From positions 124,001 to 188,000 of the forward strand of contig NZ_BCYT01000001.1 of the NCBI RefSeq assembly GCF_001598335.1: a DNA stretch of 64,000 nt, given 5' to 3'. The notes under the pieces are model-generated. The model saw only the letters and a program-made list of their open reading frames with translations. It had not been told where the DNA came from and did no database searches. Of the stretch, positions 49,534 to 60,400 are shown one piece after another. The stretch's first letter is position 1. Each line of letters opens with the position of its first letter. The translations under genes and the position numbers were made by a program. Source of the DNA: Sphingobium abikonense NBRC 16140 (GTDB lineage Bacteria; Pseudomonadota; Alphaproteobacteria; Sphingomonadales; Sphingomonadaceae).

Positions 49534-50989
49534 GCCAGCTTGCTCCGTCGCGTTCGATCAGGGCAATGGCCGAGGACGGACCCCAGTTCCCCGAACTATA
49601 GGGGGCGACCTTCATATTCGCCTCTTTCCAGCCATCTATGATGCTGTCGATCCAAGTCCACTGCGCCTCCACCTCGTCGCGGCGGACGAACAGCGTCTGG
49701 TCGCCTGCCAGCAGGTCCAGGATCAGCCGTTCATAGGCGATACGACGTCGCTGCCCGGCGAAGGCCGCGGTGAGGGACACGTCGAGCGTCACTTCCTCCA
49801 GATGGACCTGCCGTTCCAGCCCCGGCCTTTTGCTCATGATGAGCAGGCGGATATATTCCTCGGGCTGCAAGCGAATGATCAGCGTATTGGGCTCCAGGCC
49901 GGTGCCATGCCCCGCGCGCCAGAAGATGGAGTGGCGTACCGGCTTGAACTGGATCAGGATTTCGGACTGGCGCGCCGGCATGCGCTTTCCGGTACGCAGA
50001 TAGAAAGGCACGCCCTGCCAGCGCCAATTGTCGATATAGGCCTTGAGCGCGACGAAGGTTTCCGTGTCGGACGGCTGGCCCAATTCATCGGCATAGCCGG
50101 TAACGATTTCGCCCTGCACGGCGCCGGGCGTATATTGGCCGCGCACGCTGTTGGTCTTGACCGTTTCCGCCGTCATCGGCCGCAGCGACCGCAGCACTTT
50201 CACCTTTTCATCGCGCACCGCCGTCGGGTCCATGCGCGCGGGTGGCTCCATGGTGATGATCGAGAGGATCTGGAGGATATGGTTCTGCACCATGTCGCGC
50301 AGCGCGCCGACGCCGTCGTAATAGGACACGCGGCCCTCCAGACCGACGGTTTCCCCCACAGTGATCTGAACATGATCAATCGCCCCGGTATTCCAGAGCG
50401 GCTCGAACATTACATTGCCAAAGCGCAGCGCCAGCAGGTTCTGCACCGTTTCCTTGCCCAGATAATGATCGACGCGGAAAATTTGGTCTTCGGCGAACAG
50501 GGCGCCAATCCCGTCGTTCACCTGCTTCGACGACGCCAGATCCTTGCCTATGGGCTTTTCCATCGCAATGCGCGTATTGGCTGCGATCAGACCGGCGTCG
50601 GCAAGCCCCTGGGCCGTCGGGGCAAACAGCGAAGGGGGCGTGGACAGATAGACCGACAGGCCACGCTCCAGCCGTCCATCGATACGTTGCGCCAGTGCCG
50701 CAAACTGATCAGGCTTGGCAGCATCCACCGGCTGATAGCCGATCATGGTGCGGAACTGTGACGCGACTTCGTCGTCATAGCGATCCGCGGGCAGAAACTG
50801 CCGCAATGCCGCGCAAACTTCTTCGCGGAAGGCATCGTCCGACATTTCGGACCGGCCGGACGCGAGGATCAGAAAATCGTCGGGCAGCAGGCCATCGGCC
50901 AGCAGATTGTAGAGCGAAGGAAAGATCATGCGCCGGGCAAGGTCGCCGGTGGCGCCGAACAACAGGAATGTGGCAGACGGTTCGGTCAA
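49526..50989 (-). CDS. zwf: Glucose-6-phosphate 1-dehydrogenase Zwf
   Basis: This 487-residue enzyme oxidises glucose 6-phosphate to the lactone with NAD(P). The nucleotide fold is [13 protein letters not shown], and the conserved catalytic stretch is [13 protein letters not shown] with the His base. EKPIGKDL and a C-terminal substrate dimer region follow. TTG at 50989 is the start, with AAGGA seven bases before. It heads zwf-edd-glk-eda. The lactonase gene (pgl) is not in this window. Confidence 0.96.
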   Translation of the reverse strand: MTEPSATFLLFGATGDLARRMIFPSLYNLLADGLLPDDFLILASGRSEMSDDAFREEVCAALRQFLPADRYDDEVASQFRTMIGYQPVDAAKPDQFAALAQRIDGRLERGLSVYLSTPPSLFAPTAQGLADAGLIAANTRIAMEKPIGKDLASSKQVNDGIGALFAEDQIFRVDHYLGKETVQNLLALRFGNVMFEPLWNTGAIDHVQITVGETVGLEGRVSYYDGVGALRDMVQNHILQILSIITMEPPARMDPTAVRDEKVKVLRSLRPMTAETVKTNSVRGQYTPGAVQGEIVTGYADELGQPSDTETFVALKAYIDNWRWQGVPFYLRTGKRMPARQSEILIQFKPVRHSIFWRAGHGTGLEPNTLIIRLQPEEYIRLLIMSKRPGLERQVHLEEVTLDVSLTAAFAGQRRRIAYERLILDLLAGDQTLFVRRDEVEAQWTWIDSIIDGWKEANMKVAPYSSGNWGPSSAIALIERDGASWHD

Positions 50990-51178
50990 AGGATGATCCT
51001 TCTCCGTTTGGTGTTTGTCATGTCTGCACGATGGCGCCCTTATACCGAGCGCGGATCGTTACGCAAGCAGGCTATCGCCCGAAGGGCAGTGTCGCAACAT
51101 TACGTCTGATGGCAGGCTTTGGTTGCCCGGGAACTTACCCAGTCGCGCTGCGCTTGGTCCCAGACATAGGAGATTAGG

Positions 51179-51796
51179 ATGCTGAAAGCCCAGCCGCTAA
51201 ACTGCACACTCAAGCGGGATACCTCCGCGCCAAGTTCCACCGATGCGATGATCGCCGTCTTGGCACGGGAACTCACAGCATTGGGCGTGGAGGTGGCGGA
51301 CACGATCCGCCTGGCCGCGCACAATGTTCCGCCTGGCGTTTCCTCGGACGAAGGCGACGGTGACGAATGGCCGGCCATCCGGGAAAAGATATTGGATGCG
51401 GACATCCTGATCTTTGGCACGCCAATCTGGATGGGGCAGGCTTGCAGCGTCGCCAAACGGGCGTTGGAACGCATGGATGCCTTTCTGTCGGAAACAGATG
51501 ATCAGGGGCGTATGCCAAGCTATTCCAAAGTAGCAGTCGCGGCGATCGTCGGGAATGAGGATGGCGCCCATTTCGCATCGGCCCAGATTTTCCAGTCGCT
51601 CAACGATGTAGGATGGACTATCCCCGGAGTCGCCGCCTGTTACTGGGTAGGGGAGGCAATGGGGTCGACCGACTTCAAGGATTTGGACCGCACGCCCGAT
51701 ACTGTCACCAAAACGGCCAAGATGGTTGCCGGCAATGCCGCGCATCTGGCTCGCCTGCTGGCCGCCGATCCTTTCCCCGGACAGAAGCAGGAATAG
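51179..51796 (+). CDS. Flavodoxin-fold NAD(P)H-dependent oxidoreductase-like protein
   Basis: This 205-residue protein has a flavodoxin-like fold. An N-terminal strand and phosphate-loop-like turn (NCTLKRDTSAPSSTD) is followed by ILIFGTPIWMGQACSVAKRA, the FMN-contacting loop of the FMN reductase/WrbA group. GGAG lies six bases before the start. It probably reduces quinones, metals or nitro compounds with a flavin, but this is not specified. It is divergent from zwf and precedes tRNA-Leu. Confidence 0.85.
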   Translation: MLKAQPLNCTLKRDTSAPSSTDAMIAVLARELTALGVEVADTIRLAAHNVPPGVSSDEGDGDEWPAIREKILDADILIFGTPIWMGQACSVAKRALERMDAFLSETDDQGRMPSYSKVAVAAIVGNEDGAHFASAQIFQSLNDVGWTIPGVAACYWVGEAMGSTDFKDLDRTPDTVTKTAKMVAGNAAHLARLLAADPFPGQKQE

Positions 51797-52013
51797 ATTA
51801 TAAATTCCGCCACTGATGTCCGGTTGGCCTGCCGAGCCAAGCGCTGCGCCTGCGGCCATCTGCATATCCTTGTCGTACAGGATGTTTTTCGGCTGGACGG
51901 CGGGACCGGATTTTGCCATCTGGCGGACCCGGCATAGTCCTGCGGCCTTTACAAGGCTCTGGATGACGCCGATTGCACCGCGAATGGTCTTGCCATCGCT
52001 GTGTGCAGATGAT

Positions 52014-52098
52014 GCGGGTGTGGTGAAATTGGTAGACGCGCCGGACTCAAAATCCGGTTCCGAAAGGAGTGTCGGTTCGAGCCCGACCACCCGCACCA
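52014..52098 (+). tRNA. tRNA-Leu (anticodon CAA)
   Basis: A type II cloverleaf of 85 bases. Acceptor stem GCGGGTG pairs with CACCCGC, the anticodon loop is CTCAAAA, the T-loop is TTCGAGC and CCA is encoded. The variable arm is long, as in leucine tRNAs. Confidence 0.97.
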
Positions 52099-52265
52099 TC
52101 CGGTCCGTTTGTGACCATTTTCCTGTTGATGACAAAGTCTGTTCATGCTCACGGCCCGCATTGCGCAGGCTTTTGAATTAGGGCATATTTGCGTCGGTCG
52201 CACTTTCACAGAATCCCTATTGAATAAGGGGCCTGTGGAAGCGGGGAATTGTTGCGACTTTTGGG

Positions 52266-53747
52266 GTGCCAGGCATTTTGTTCAGGAAGTTTCGGCCTTG
52301 GGGAAGGCCGGCCGTCCATGCCGGTTGGGCGCAGCGGGTGACCGCGACGCTCGCCCTTCTTCTGGTGCCTGACGGCAGCGCCATGGCCGCGGGGGAGCAA
52401 GGCCTGCTTCTGCCACCCAATCCCGTACCCTTTTCGCAACCGGTGCAATCCGACCCGCTGCTGCAAATGTCGCAAAAGACCGGGCCGATGGCGTTGTTCC
52501 GCAGCGAGGTGGAAGCGGCCGTTCAAACCAATATGTTGACGCAGGAAGCGCGCGCCGGCGAGCGGGAAGCCGAAGCTGCGCGCGTACAATCGCGCGCTGC
52601 GCTCTTTCCCTCATTGGACCTGACGGTCGACGCCAATCGGTCGCTCGCACGGAATTTCTCGAACGATCCCGGCAACATTATCGAGCGATCGCGACCCGAA
52701 GGCCGCACCGACGCGACCGCATCGGTCCGCCAGCGTTTGCTGGATTTTGGCGCGACGTCGAGCCGGATCAATGCCGGCAATGCGCGCGTGGGCGCAGCGC
52801 GCGCCGCAACGTTCGCGTCGGGAACCGATGTGGCGCTGCGCCTCGTGACGGCCTGGTACAGCATTCTGGCGCAGCGTCTGATGGAGCAGGCGGCGGTCGA
52901 CTATGGAGCGCGGCAGACTGAACTGCGATCTGCGGTCGAACGGCGCATCGCACAGGGATTTTCCGCAACCGGCGACCTGCCGCGCGTTGACAGCGCGATT
53001 GCCAATGTCCGCACCCGGCTGGCGATGTTCCGTCGCGATCGGGCCAGCGCCGAGGCGCAATATCGCGCACTTTCCGGGCATGACGCGCCGGACATTGTCT
53101 ACCGTGTTCCGCTGGCGCTGACCGATCAGATCAGTCAGGACGTTGTGGAGGCTATGGCCCTGCGCGCGCCGATCGTTCAGAAGGCCGAGTCGGAAGCCCG
53201 CGCCGCCCGGCAGGATGCGCGCGCCGCCCGGTCCGAACGGCTCCCCACCATTGCCGCCGGAGTCGATGCAGGGCGGTACGGTGTATTTGAAAATTCCGGC
53301 GACTATGACGTGCGCGGGCGTGTGATCGTACGCGCGCAGATCGGCGCCGGCTTCAACGCGCGCGCAGACCAGGCGTCCGCGCGCGCAGACGCGGCGGACG
53401 CCTACGCTTCGCGCATCCGGCAGGAGGCGCTGCGGGACGTGCAAATGGCATGGAGCGATGTGGAGGGACTGGAGGCGCAGTTGGCGGCTGCCGAGGCCGC
53501 TTATGTGGCCAGCCGAAACAATCGCGACGTCTATGCCACGCGGTTCGAAACCTCGGGCGGCACGCTGTTCGACCTCGTTACATCCGAAGATAATTATTTC
53601 TATGCGATCGCAACCTATGTGCAGACGCTGGCCGAGCGCGACCTGTCCCGCTTCGTGCTGCTAGCCAAGGCAGGGGCCTTGCTGGACGAATTGCACATTC
53701 AGGTGAACCCGGCGGACGAGCGGCAGGACGAAAGGCGCATGCCATGA
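52266..53747 (+). CDS. TolC-type outer-membrane channel of a type I secretion system
   Basis: This 493-residue exported protein is the outer-membrane component. An N-terminal signal lies before ALLLVPDGSAMAAG. The mature part has the duplicated long-helix pattern of TolC (ALFPSLDLTVDANRSLARN and DLPRVDSAIANVRTRLAMF in the first half, SERLPTIAAGVDAGRYGV and FETSGGTLFDLVTSEDNYF in the second). GTG 52266 is used as start. The gene overlaps the ABC transporter gene by four bases (ATGA). It lies in one operon with the ABC and HlyD genes. Confidence 0.93.
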   Translation: MPGILFRKFRPWGRPAVHAGWAQRVTATLALLLVPDGSAMAAGEQGLLLPPNPVPFSQPVQSDPLLQMSQKTGPMALFRSEVEAAVQTNMLTQEARAGEREAEAARVQSRAALFPSLDLTVDANRSLARNFSNDPGNIIERSRPEGRTDATASVRQRLLDFGATSSRINAGNARVGAARAATFASGTDVALRLVTAWYSILAQRLMEQAAVDYGARQTELRSAVERRIAQGFSATGDLPRVDSAIANVRTRLAMFRRDRASAEAQYRALSGHDAPDIVYRVPLALTDQISQDVVEAMALRAPIVQKAESEARAARQDARAARSERLPTIAAGVDAGRYGVFENSGDYDVRGRVIVRAQIGAGFNARADQASARADAADAYASRIRQEALRDVQMAWSDVEGLEAQLAAAEAAYVASRNNRDVYATRFETSGGTLFDLVTSEDNYFYAIATYVQTLAERDLSRFVLLAKAGALLDELHIQVNPADERQDERRMP

Positions 53748-55471
53748 GGGAAGACAGCTTGCTCGCGGCGCATAAGGCGCGTTTCGCCCCATGGCTGGTC
53801 CAACCGATGCTGCGCAATCGCGCGACCTATATGAAGGTCGCCGTAGCGGCGGCGCTGATCAATATTTTCGCGCTCGTCTCCTCGCTGTTCACGATGACGG
53901 TCTATGACCGGATCGTGCCGAACGAAGGATCATCCTCGCTCATTGGCCTCAGCATCGGGCTCGTCTTCGTCATTATCTTCGATTTTGTCCTGCGCCTTCT
54001 GCGCGTCTATTTCGTCGATATCGCCGGCGCCAATATCGACCATGATGTCGGCGAAACCTTGTTCTCGCAATTGCTGGCGCTGCGATTGGACCAGAAGCGC
54101 GGCTCCACCGGGACATTGACCGGACTGATGCGGGAGCTGGAAACGCTGCGCGACTTTTTTGCGTCGGTGACGCTGACGGCCATCATCGACGTGCCGTTCA
54201 TCATCGTCACATTGGCCGTGATCGCCATGCTGGGCGGCGTTCTGGTGGCGCTGCCGCTGGCGATGATCCCGGTCGTCATTGGCGCCGGGCTGCTGGCCAC
54301 CCCATCGCTTGATCGCCTGTCCTCGCGCAGCCTGGGTGATGGCCTCGTCAAGCAATCGGTGCTGGTCGAAGCAATCGGCAGCCTTGAAACGGTCAAGGCG
54401 ATCGGCGCTGGCCCGATGCTTAGCCGTCGCTGGCAATCGGCGTTGGTCAGCCATTCGGAAAGTTCGCTGGGTCAGCGCCTTGCCGCCGCCATCCCCATGA
54501 CGGTTGCAAACAGCGCGTCGACCATCGCCTATTGCGGGATCATCATCGTGGGTGTCGGCCTGTTGCGCAGCAACACGATCACCACGGGCGCGTTGCTGGC
54601 CTGCTCGATCCTGTGTGGACGGGCATTGGCGCCGCTTGCGCAGATCGCGACCTTGCTCTCCCGCCTGTCCGCTACGCGCGTGGCCTACCGGCAGATCAGC
54701 GCGCTGATGGAGACGCCGACGGAAGGGCCAGCGGGCGACGCGCTGCATCCCGCACGCCTTGAAGGGGCCATCGAGCTTCGCAACGTCGGATTTCGCTATC
54801 CCGGCGCCCCCGAACGCGCGCTCGATGGCGTCACTCTTGCCATCAAGCCTGGTGAGCGGGTCGGCTTTCTTGGCCGGGTCGGCTCTGGCAAGTCGACGCT
54901 CGCTCGTCTCGTGCTTGGCCTCTACGAACCCGAAGAAGGCGTGGTCATGATCGACGGGATCGACGTGCGCCAATATGCGCCGGCACAGCTTCGCGCGCTG
55001 ATCGGATCTGCGATGCAGGATAATGTCCTGATTGCCGGATCAGTGCGGCAGAATATCTGCCTGGACAGGGCGGCCGTCGACCAGGACGAGATGATACGCG
55101 CCTGTGAAATCAGCGGTACGCATCGCTTCATGGGGCAAATCGCCAACGGCTATGATTTGCGCCTGGCCGACAGGGGCGACGGCCTGTCTGGTGGGCAGCG
55201 CCAGTCGATCGCGATCGCGCGCGCATTGGCAGGCGGCCCGCAGGTGCTGATCTTCGACGAACCCAGCAGCGCCATGGACGCGCAGACCGAAGCGGATCTG
55301 ATCGCCCGGCTCAAGCCGGAAGTCGCCGGCAAGACGATGATCCTGATCACGCATCGTACCTCTTTGCTCGCGCTGGTGGATCGCATCGTCATCCTGGACG
55401 GCGGGAAGATCGTGGCGGACGGGCCGCGCGATGCGGTCCTGCAACGCCTTGCACGGGGGAAGGCGGCATGA
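53744..55471 (+). CDS. Type I secretion ABC transporter (permease-ATPase)
   Basis: This 575-residue fusion of an exporter membrane domain (about 30-320, five or six helices) and an ATPase domain (about 335-575) drives export through TolC and HlyD. Walker A is LGRVGSGKSTLARL, the signature is DGLSGGQRQSIAIARAL and Walker B is QVLIFDEPSSAMD. It lacks an N-terminal C39 peptidase domain, fitting substrates with an uncleaved C-terminal signal. ATGA overlaps join it to the genes on both sides. Confidence 0.95.
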   Translation: MREDSLLAAHKARFAPWLVQPMLRNRATYMKVAVAAALINIFALVSSLFTMTVYDRIVPNEGSSSLIGLSIGLVFVIIFDFVLRLLRVYFVDIAGANIDHDVGETLFSQLLALRLDQKRGSTGTLTGLMRELETLRDFFASVTLTAIIDVPFIIVTLAVIAMLGGVLVALPLAMIPVVIGAGLLATPSLDRLSSRSLGDGLVKQSVLVEAIGSLETVKAIGAGPMLSRRWQSALVSHSESSLGQRLAAAIPMTVANSASTIAYCGIIIVGVGLLRSNTITTGALLACSILCGRALAPLAQIATLLSRLSATRVAYRQISALMETPTEGPAGDALHPARLEGAIELRNVGFRYPGAPERALDGVTLAIKPGERVGFLGRVGSGKSTLARLVLGLYEPEEGVVMIDGIDVRQYAPAQLRALIGSAMQDNVLIAGSVRQNICLDRAAVDQDEMIRACEISGTHRFMGQIANGYDLRLADRGDGLSGGQRQSIAIARALAGGPQVLIFDEPSSAMDAQTEADLIARLKPEVAGKTMILITHRTSLLALVDRIVILDGGKIVADGPRDAVLQRLARGKAA

Positions 55472-56769
55472 CCGCACAGATCGGCTTTCGCCATCCCATG
55501 ACCATCAAGCCGAAGGTGCCGGCCAACATCATCCTGTGGATCATCCTGGCGTTCGTGGTGGTCGCGATAGGGTGGGCCGCGTTGACGGAAATCGACCGCA
55601 CGGTCCGCGCCAACGGCCGCGTCATCCCCAGTTCGCAATTGCAGGTCGTGTCGAACCTGGAAGGCGGCGTGGTCGATCAGATCATGGTGAAGGTCGGTCA
55701 AGACGTAAAGGCAGGCACGCCGCTTATCCGGCTCAGCCCGGTTCAGCCGGGCGCCGAACTGGAAAGCAATCTTGCCAGCAGCGATGCGCTGAATTTCAAG
55801 ATCATCCGCCTGACAGCGGAGATTGCCGGCAAGGCGCCTGTCTTTCCGCAATCGCGCAACGCCCTGATGGCCGGCCAGATCGCAGTCGAGCAAGGTCTGT
55901 ACCGGTCGCGAATGGCCGAATTGGCTAGCATCTCCAATGTCGCGTCGGCCCGCGTCGATCAGGCCCGACGTGCGATAGCCGAAGCGAGCGCGGCCGAGGA
56001 GGCGCGTATTGCCGCGCGCGATGCCGCCAAAGCCGATCTCGCCCTCCTTCAGCCTCTGGTGCAGGAGGGTATTGAGCCACGCCGTTCCCTTCTCCAGGCG
56101 CAAAGCGCCTATGCCGTGTCGGCGAGCGAGGCAGCGGGCGCGGCGGCGGCTCTTGGTCGGGCGCGATCGGTATTGGCCGAAGCGCAGGCGAGCGCACAAC
56201 AGCAAAAGCGGGACTGGCTCGCCCGCGCGGCGGATGAACTCACCGCCGCGCGCGCCGAGTTGTCCGTGCGGCAGGCGACGATGCCGGCCTATGAATATAA
56301 GCTACGGCGAACGGTCGTTCGCGCGCCGCTCGACGGCCGGATCAATCGGGTTTTCGTAACCACGGTCGGCGGTAGCGTCCGTCCCGGTGATCCCTTGCTG
56401 GAAATGGTCGCGGTCAACGACACTTTGCTGATCGAAGCCGCTGTGGCGGCAAAGGATATCGCGTCGGTCAAGCTGGGTCAGCAGGCCAAGGTTCAGATTT
56501 CCGCTTATGACAGCGCCGTCTACGGGTCGATGAAGGGCAGGGTGGTGGCTGTGTCGCCTGACGCGGTGCTCAACGAACGGACCGGGGAAAGCCATTATCT
56601 CGTCAGGGTCCGCACCGATACGAACGCCATCACGGACGACGCCGGGCGTCGGCTGCCGATCGGTCCTGGCATGGGTGCCGAAGTCAATCTTCTGGGCGAC
56701 AAGCGGACCGTGCTGGCCTATATTTTGACACCGTTGACGCGCCTCAACGAAACGGCATTCCGCGAATAA
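55468..56769 (+). CDS. HlyD-family membrane fusion protein
   Basis: This 433-residue periplasmic adaptor has one membrane helix (about 21-40, NIILWIILAFVVVAIGWAAL). A lipoyl-like half (VVSNLEGGVVDQIMVKVGQD) and a long coiled-coil hairpin (about 100-265) follow. The other lipoyl half reads RRTVVRAPLDGRINRVFV, and the beta-barrel part ends in PLTRLNETAFRE. It links the ABC protein to TolC. It is the third gene of the operon, and the lipoprotein gene follows after 70 bases. Confidence 0.94.
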   Translation: MTAQIGFRHPMTIKPKVPANIILWIILAFVVVAIGWAALTEIDRTVRANGRVIPSSQLQVVSNLEGGVVDQIMVKVGQDVKAGTPLIRLSPVQPGAELESNLASSDALNFKIIRLTAEIAGKAPVFPQSRNALMAGQIAVEQGLYRSRMAELASISNVASARVDQARRAIAEASAAEEARIAARDAAKADLALLQPLVQEGIEPRRSLLQAQSAYAVSASEAAGAAAALGRARSVLAEAQASAQQQKRDWLARAADELTAARAELSVRQATMPAYEYKLRRTVVRAPLDGRINRVFVTTVGGSVRPGDPLLEMVAVNDTLLIEAAVAAKDIASVKLGQQAKVQISAYDSAVYGSMKGRVVAVSPDAVLNERTGESHYLVRVRTDTNAITDDAGRRLPIGPGMGAEVNLLGDKRTVLAYILTPLTRLNETAFRE

Positions 56770-56839
56770 AGCCCGCGGCCGGCTTTGAGTCGAGTTGCGC
56801 GCATCAGCGCTGATATGATCAAGTGGAGAGGGACGCGCC

Positions 56840-57148
56840 ATGCCTGTCCATAATGCCATTCCGGTCTTGATGATCCTCGCCGCGATGAGCGGTTGTGCGG
56901 GCAACGCCGCCTCTTCCGCCTCCACCCGTGATGCCGGTCCTGCGACCACGCTGCATGCACCCCCGGGAACAAGCGGCGTGATGCCACCCCCAGGCGATGC
57001 TGAAAAGGCGATCCGCGATCAATATGCAGAGGCGGTAAGGCAAAACACAGCATCCGCTTATCGGCTGTTCATGTCCCGCTATCCCGACCATCCGCTGGCA
57101 CGGGACGCCGCAGAGAGGCTCGACTCATTGGTCAATTCGCAGCGCTGA
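56840..57148 (+). CDS. Small lipoprotein next to the RTX protease
   Basis: This 102-residue protein has a lipobox (LAAMSGC) and GGAGAGG at six bases. After a disordered Gly/Pro/Ser linker comes a helical repeat-like part, EKAIRDQYAEAVRQNTASAY followed by RLFMSRYPDHPLARDAAERL, which resembles a single TPR unit. No family is recognised. Its position between the exporter operon and the protease gene recalls serralysin loci, where a periplasmic inhibitor sits in the cluster, but it does not resemble that inhibitor (Inh) in sequence. Confidence 0.75.
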   Translation: MPVHNAIPVLMILAAMSGCAGNAASSASTRDAGPATTLHAPPGTSGVMPPPGDAEKAIRDQYAEAVRQNTASAYRLFMSRYPDHPLARDAAERLDSLVNSQR

Positions 57149-57421
57149 CCAAAGGAAAAATCCTGCTCGTCGCAACTATCACCAAAGCGCCGAAAATAAA
57201 ACGCTAACATCTTGATATATGGAGGCAATTTAATTGGCGACAAAGACGAAAATAAGTTAAACCATTTCAATATCTTGGCTTCTACTAAACGCTATAACAA
57301 TGAAAAATCAGTAAAAACTAATGATTGGAAATAAATTGAAATAAAGATTATATCGACTTGGGTAAGGGGTCGCCAACGGGCACAGTGAACGTGTCATCCA
57401 ACTCATCTTGCAGGAGGATGT
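57149..57421 (+). promoter_or_regulatory. AT-rich control region before the protease gene
   Basis: Bases about 57180-57365 are distinctly AT-rich against the GC-rich surroundings and contain A and T runs. The 3' end carries AGGAGG before the ATG at 57422. Such islands are targets for H-NS- or MucR-like regulators. No gene is seen in it. Confidence 0.5.
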
Positions 57422-60400
57422 ATGCTCAAGCTCTCGGGGGCCGGGCCGGCCAAGGTCATATTCAACGAAGACGACAATAGCGCGTCTGTTTCTCCTACGT
57501 CCTATTCCATCAGCAGCACCGCCGATCTTTGGTCGATGTTGGGCAACGAAACCGTGCGCAGCGACATTCTGTTGCTATATCCCCAGGATGTCATGGAAGA
57601 TCCCGGCGATCCGGTCGGACAACCAGGCAGTTTGGACGATCCGCAATTCAACGGGAACGGCAATACCACGCTGGCGCAGGCGGCCACCGGCAATCAATTG
57701 ATCGATGGCATTTTGAGCGGGATCAAATGGGACCCGTCGCAAACCGTCTATTATAGCGACACGGATTCACCGGCGGATTATCAGTCCGGCTATGTTTCGG
57801 ATTCCGATGGCGACGGCATCAGCGCGCAGAATGAAGGCTTTTCTCAGTTCACCGCGATGCAGATGGTGGCTTTCCACACGGCGCTCAACTCAGTCGCCTA
57901 TACCCAGACCAGCGCGGCTACTGCTTTCGGCGTCGAATCCTTCACGGGATTGAGCCTGTCCTACGATGGAGCAGGCTCGTCGATCGCTACGATCCGCGGC
58001 GCAAATTCCAGCGATCCGGGCACAGCCTATGCCTATTATCCCAGCAGCAGCATCTATGGCGGGGATACATTCTTCGGCAATGGCTATGACGGGACCATCT
58101 ATTCCTACAAGACGCCCGTCGCCGGCAATTATGCCTGGCACACGATGTTCCATGAATTGGGCCATTCGCTGGGCCTAGCACATGGCCAGACGGGCGGCGC
58201 CTATGGCGCATTGCCGACCGCATGGGATTCGATCGAATTCACGGTCATGACCTATCGCAGCTATGTGGGCGCGCCGCTCAGCGGCTATTCCTATGAACAA
58301 TGGGGCGCGCCGCAGACCTATATGATGCTCGACATTGCCGCATTGCAGGCGATGTACGGCGCGGATTTCACCGTCAACTCGGGCAACACCACCTATTCCT
58401 GGAATCCGACAACCGGTGAAACCTACATCAACGGGGAAGTCGCGATCGATCCGGGTGGCAATCGCATCTTCGCGACAATCTGGGACGGCGGCGGCGTCGA
58501 TACCTATGACCTGTCCAATTACTCCAGCAACCTGACGCTGGACTTGAACCCTGGCGGCTATTCCGTATTCAGCCAGGCGCAACTCGCTTATCTGGGCAAC
58601 AATGGCAGCAGCGTCTATGCTCGCGGCAATATCTTCAATGCGATGCTCTATCAGGGCAATACCGCATCGATGATCGAAAATGCCAATGGCGGGTCGGGCA
58701 ATGACGTCATCAGCGGCAACAGCATCGACAATGTGCTGCGCGGCAATGGCGGCAATGACAGCCTCTATGGCAATAATGGCAATGACACGCTCTATGGCGA
58801 TGCTGGCAATGATTATCTGGCCGGCGGCGAGGGCGATGACACGCTCTATGGCGGCGATGGCGACGACATATTGGATGGCGCGGGCGGATCCGACGTCATT
58901 TACGGCGGCGCCGGTAACGATTTTATCTATGGCGGTTTCGTCACGGACACCGTTTACGGTGAAGCGGGGAACGACTGGTTCATCCAGCGCCAGATCGGCG
59001 GAGTCGCGGAATTTGGCGACAACATCAATGGCGGGATCGGTGTCGATTCGCTCGATCTCGGACAGATCGACCTATATGGAGCGATTGTCGATCTTGCCGG
59101 CGGCACCTGGCAATATAATCCGCTCTATGGTGGCCCCTGGACGATCACGGGGGTCGAAAATGTCTACGGCACTCAGTTGGCCGATACGATTACTGGGAAT
59201 GCCTCCCGCAATCTCATTGATGGCGGTGCTGGTAATGACTGGATCGACGGCGGCACTGGGGACGATACCATTTATGGCGGCACCGGTGTCGACACGCTTT
59301 ATGGCGGAGATGGCAACGACCTGGTCGATGGGGGAAGCGACAACGACACGATCTATGGTGGCGCCGGGAACGACATCATCAATGGCGGCGACGGGGATGA
59401 CCTGCTGATCGGGGGCGACGGAAACGACATCTTCGATGGAGGCAGCGGCCGTGACCTTATCTACGGTGAAGCAGGCGACGATCTTTTCCGCCTGTTTGAT
59501 GGATGGAACGGCAGCTACGGGGAAATATTCGTCGGCGGTCAAGGTTCGGACACCTTCGATATTTCCGGAACATCCGTCGCTACCTCGACCATCAATTTGG
59601 CCGACGGGACTTTCACTTATACGCCCGGCGGTGCCGGCGCGATCAGCCTGTCCAGTATCGAAAACGCGATCGGCAACGGCGGCGCGGATGCGATTACAGG
59701 ATCCGGCGAAATCAACTCGCTCTGGGGACGAGGCGGCAATGACATCTTGCTCGGCCTGGGCGGTAATGATTTCCTGTACGGCGAAGACGGCAATGATATT
59801 CTCGATGGTGGCGAGGGTATCGACACGATGGTCGGCGGCGCCGGAGACGACATCTACTATGTCGACAATGTCAACGACGTCGTGACTGAAGCAAGCGGCG
59901 GGGGGACCGATCTGGTCTACACCTCAGTGACCTACTCCATGCAAAGCACAAATGTTGAAAACGTAACTTTGCTTGGATCAATGAATTCCAGCCTCACCGG
60001 CAACGGGCTGAACAATATTCTCACCGGCAATGGCGGAAACAACAAGCTCGTCGGCGGCGGTGGCAATGACACGCTCGTCGGAAATAACGGCGATGACATT
60101 CTCGACGGCGGCGCTGGCAATGATGCTCTGGATGGCGGCGATGGCATCGACACTGCGGATTACCGCTCTGCTACGACAGGTGTAACTGTAAGTCTCGCTA
60201 TCGCCGGGGCACAGAACACAGTGGGTGCCGGGACAGACACTTTGGTCAGTATCGAAAAGATTCTGGGCTCCGCATATGCGGATACGCTCACCGGTAACTC
60301 CGGTGTCAATATCTTGATATCGGGTGCCGGTAACGATTCCTTGAGCGGGGGTGGCGGCGACGATGAACTCGACGGCGGGGGTGGTAACGACTACCTCAAC

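Noticed and set aside
51797-52013. Possible minus-strand extension reading MAKSGPAVQPKNILYD
   Set aside because: It continues through the flavodoxin-like gene and tRNA-Leu region, and nothing in it resembles a known protein. The gap is best left without a gene.
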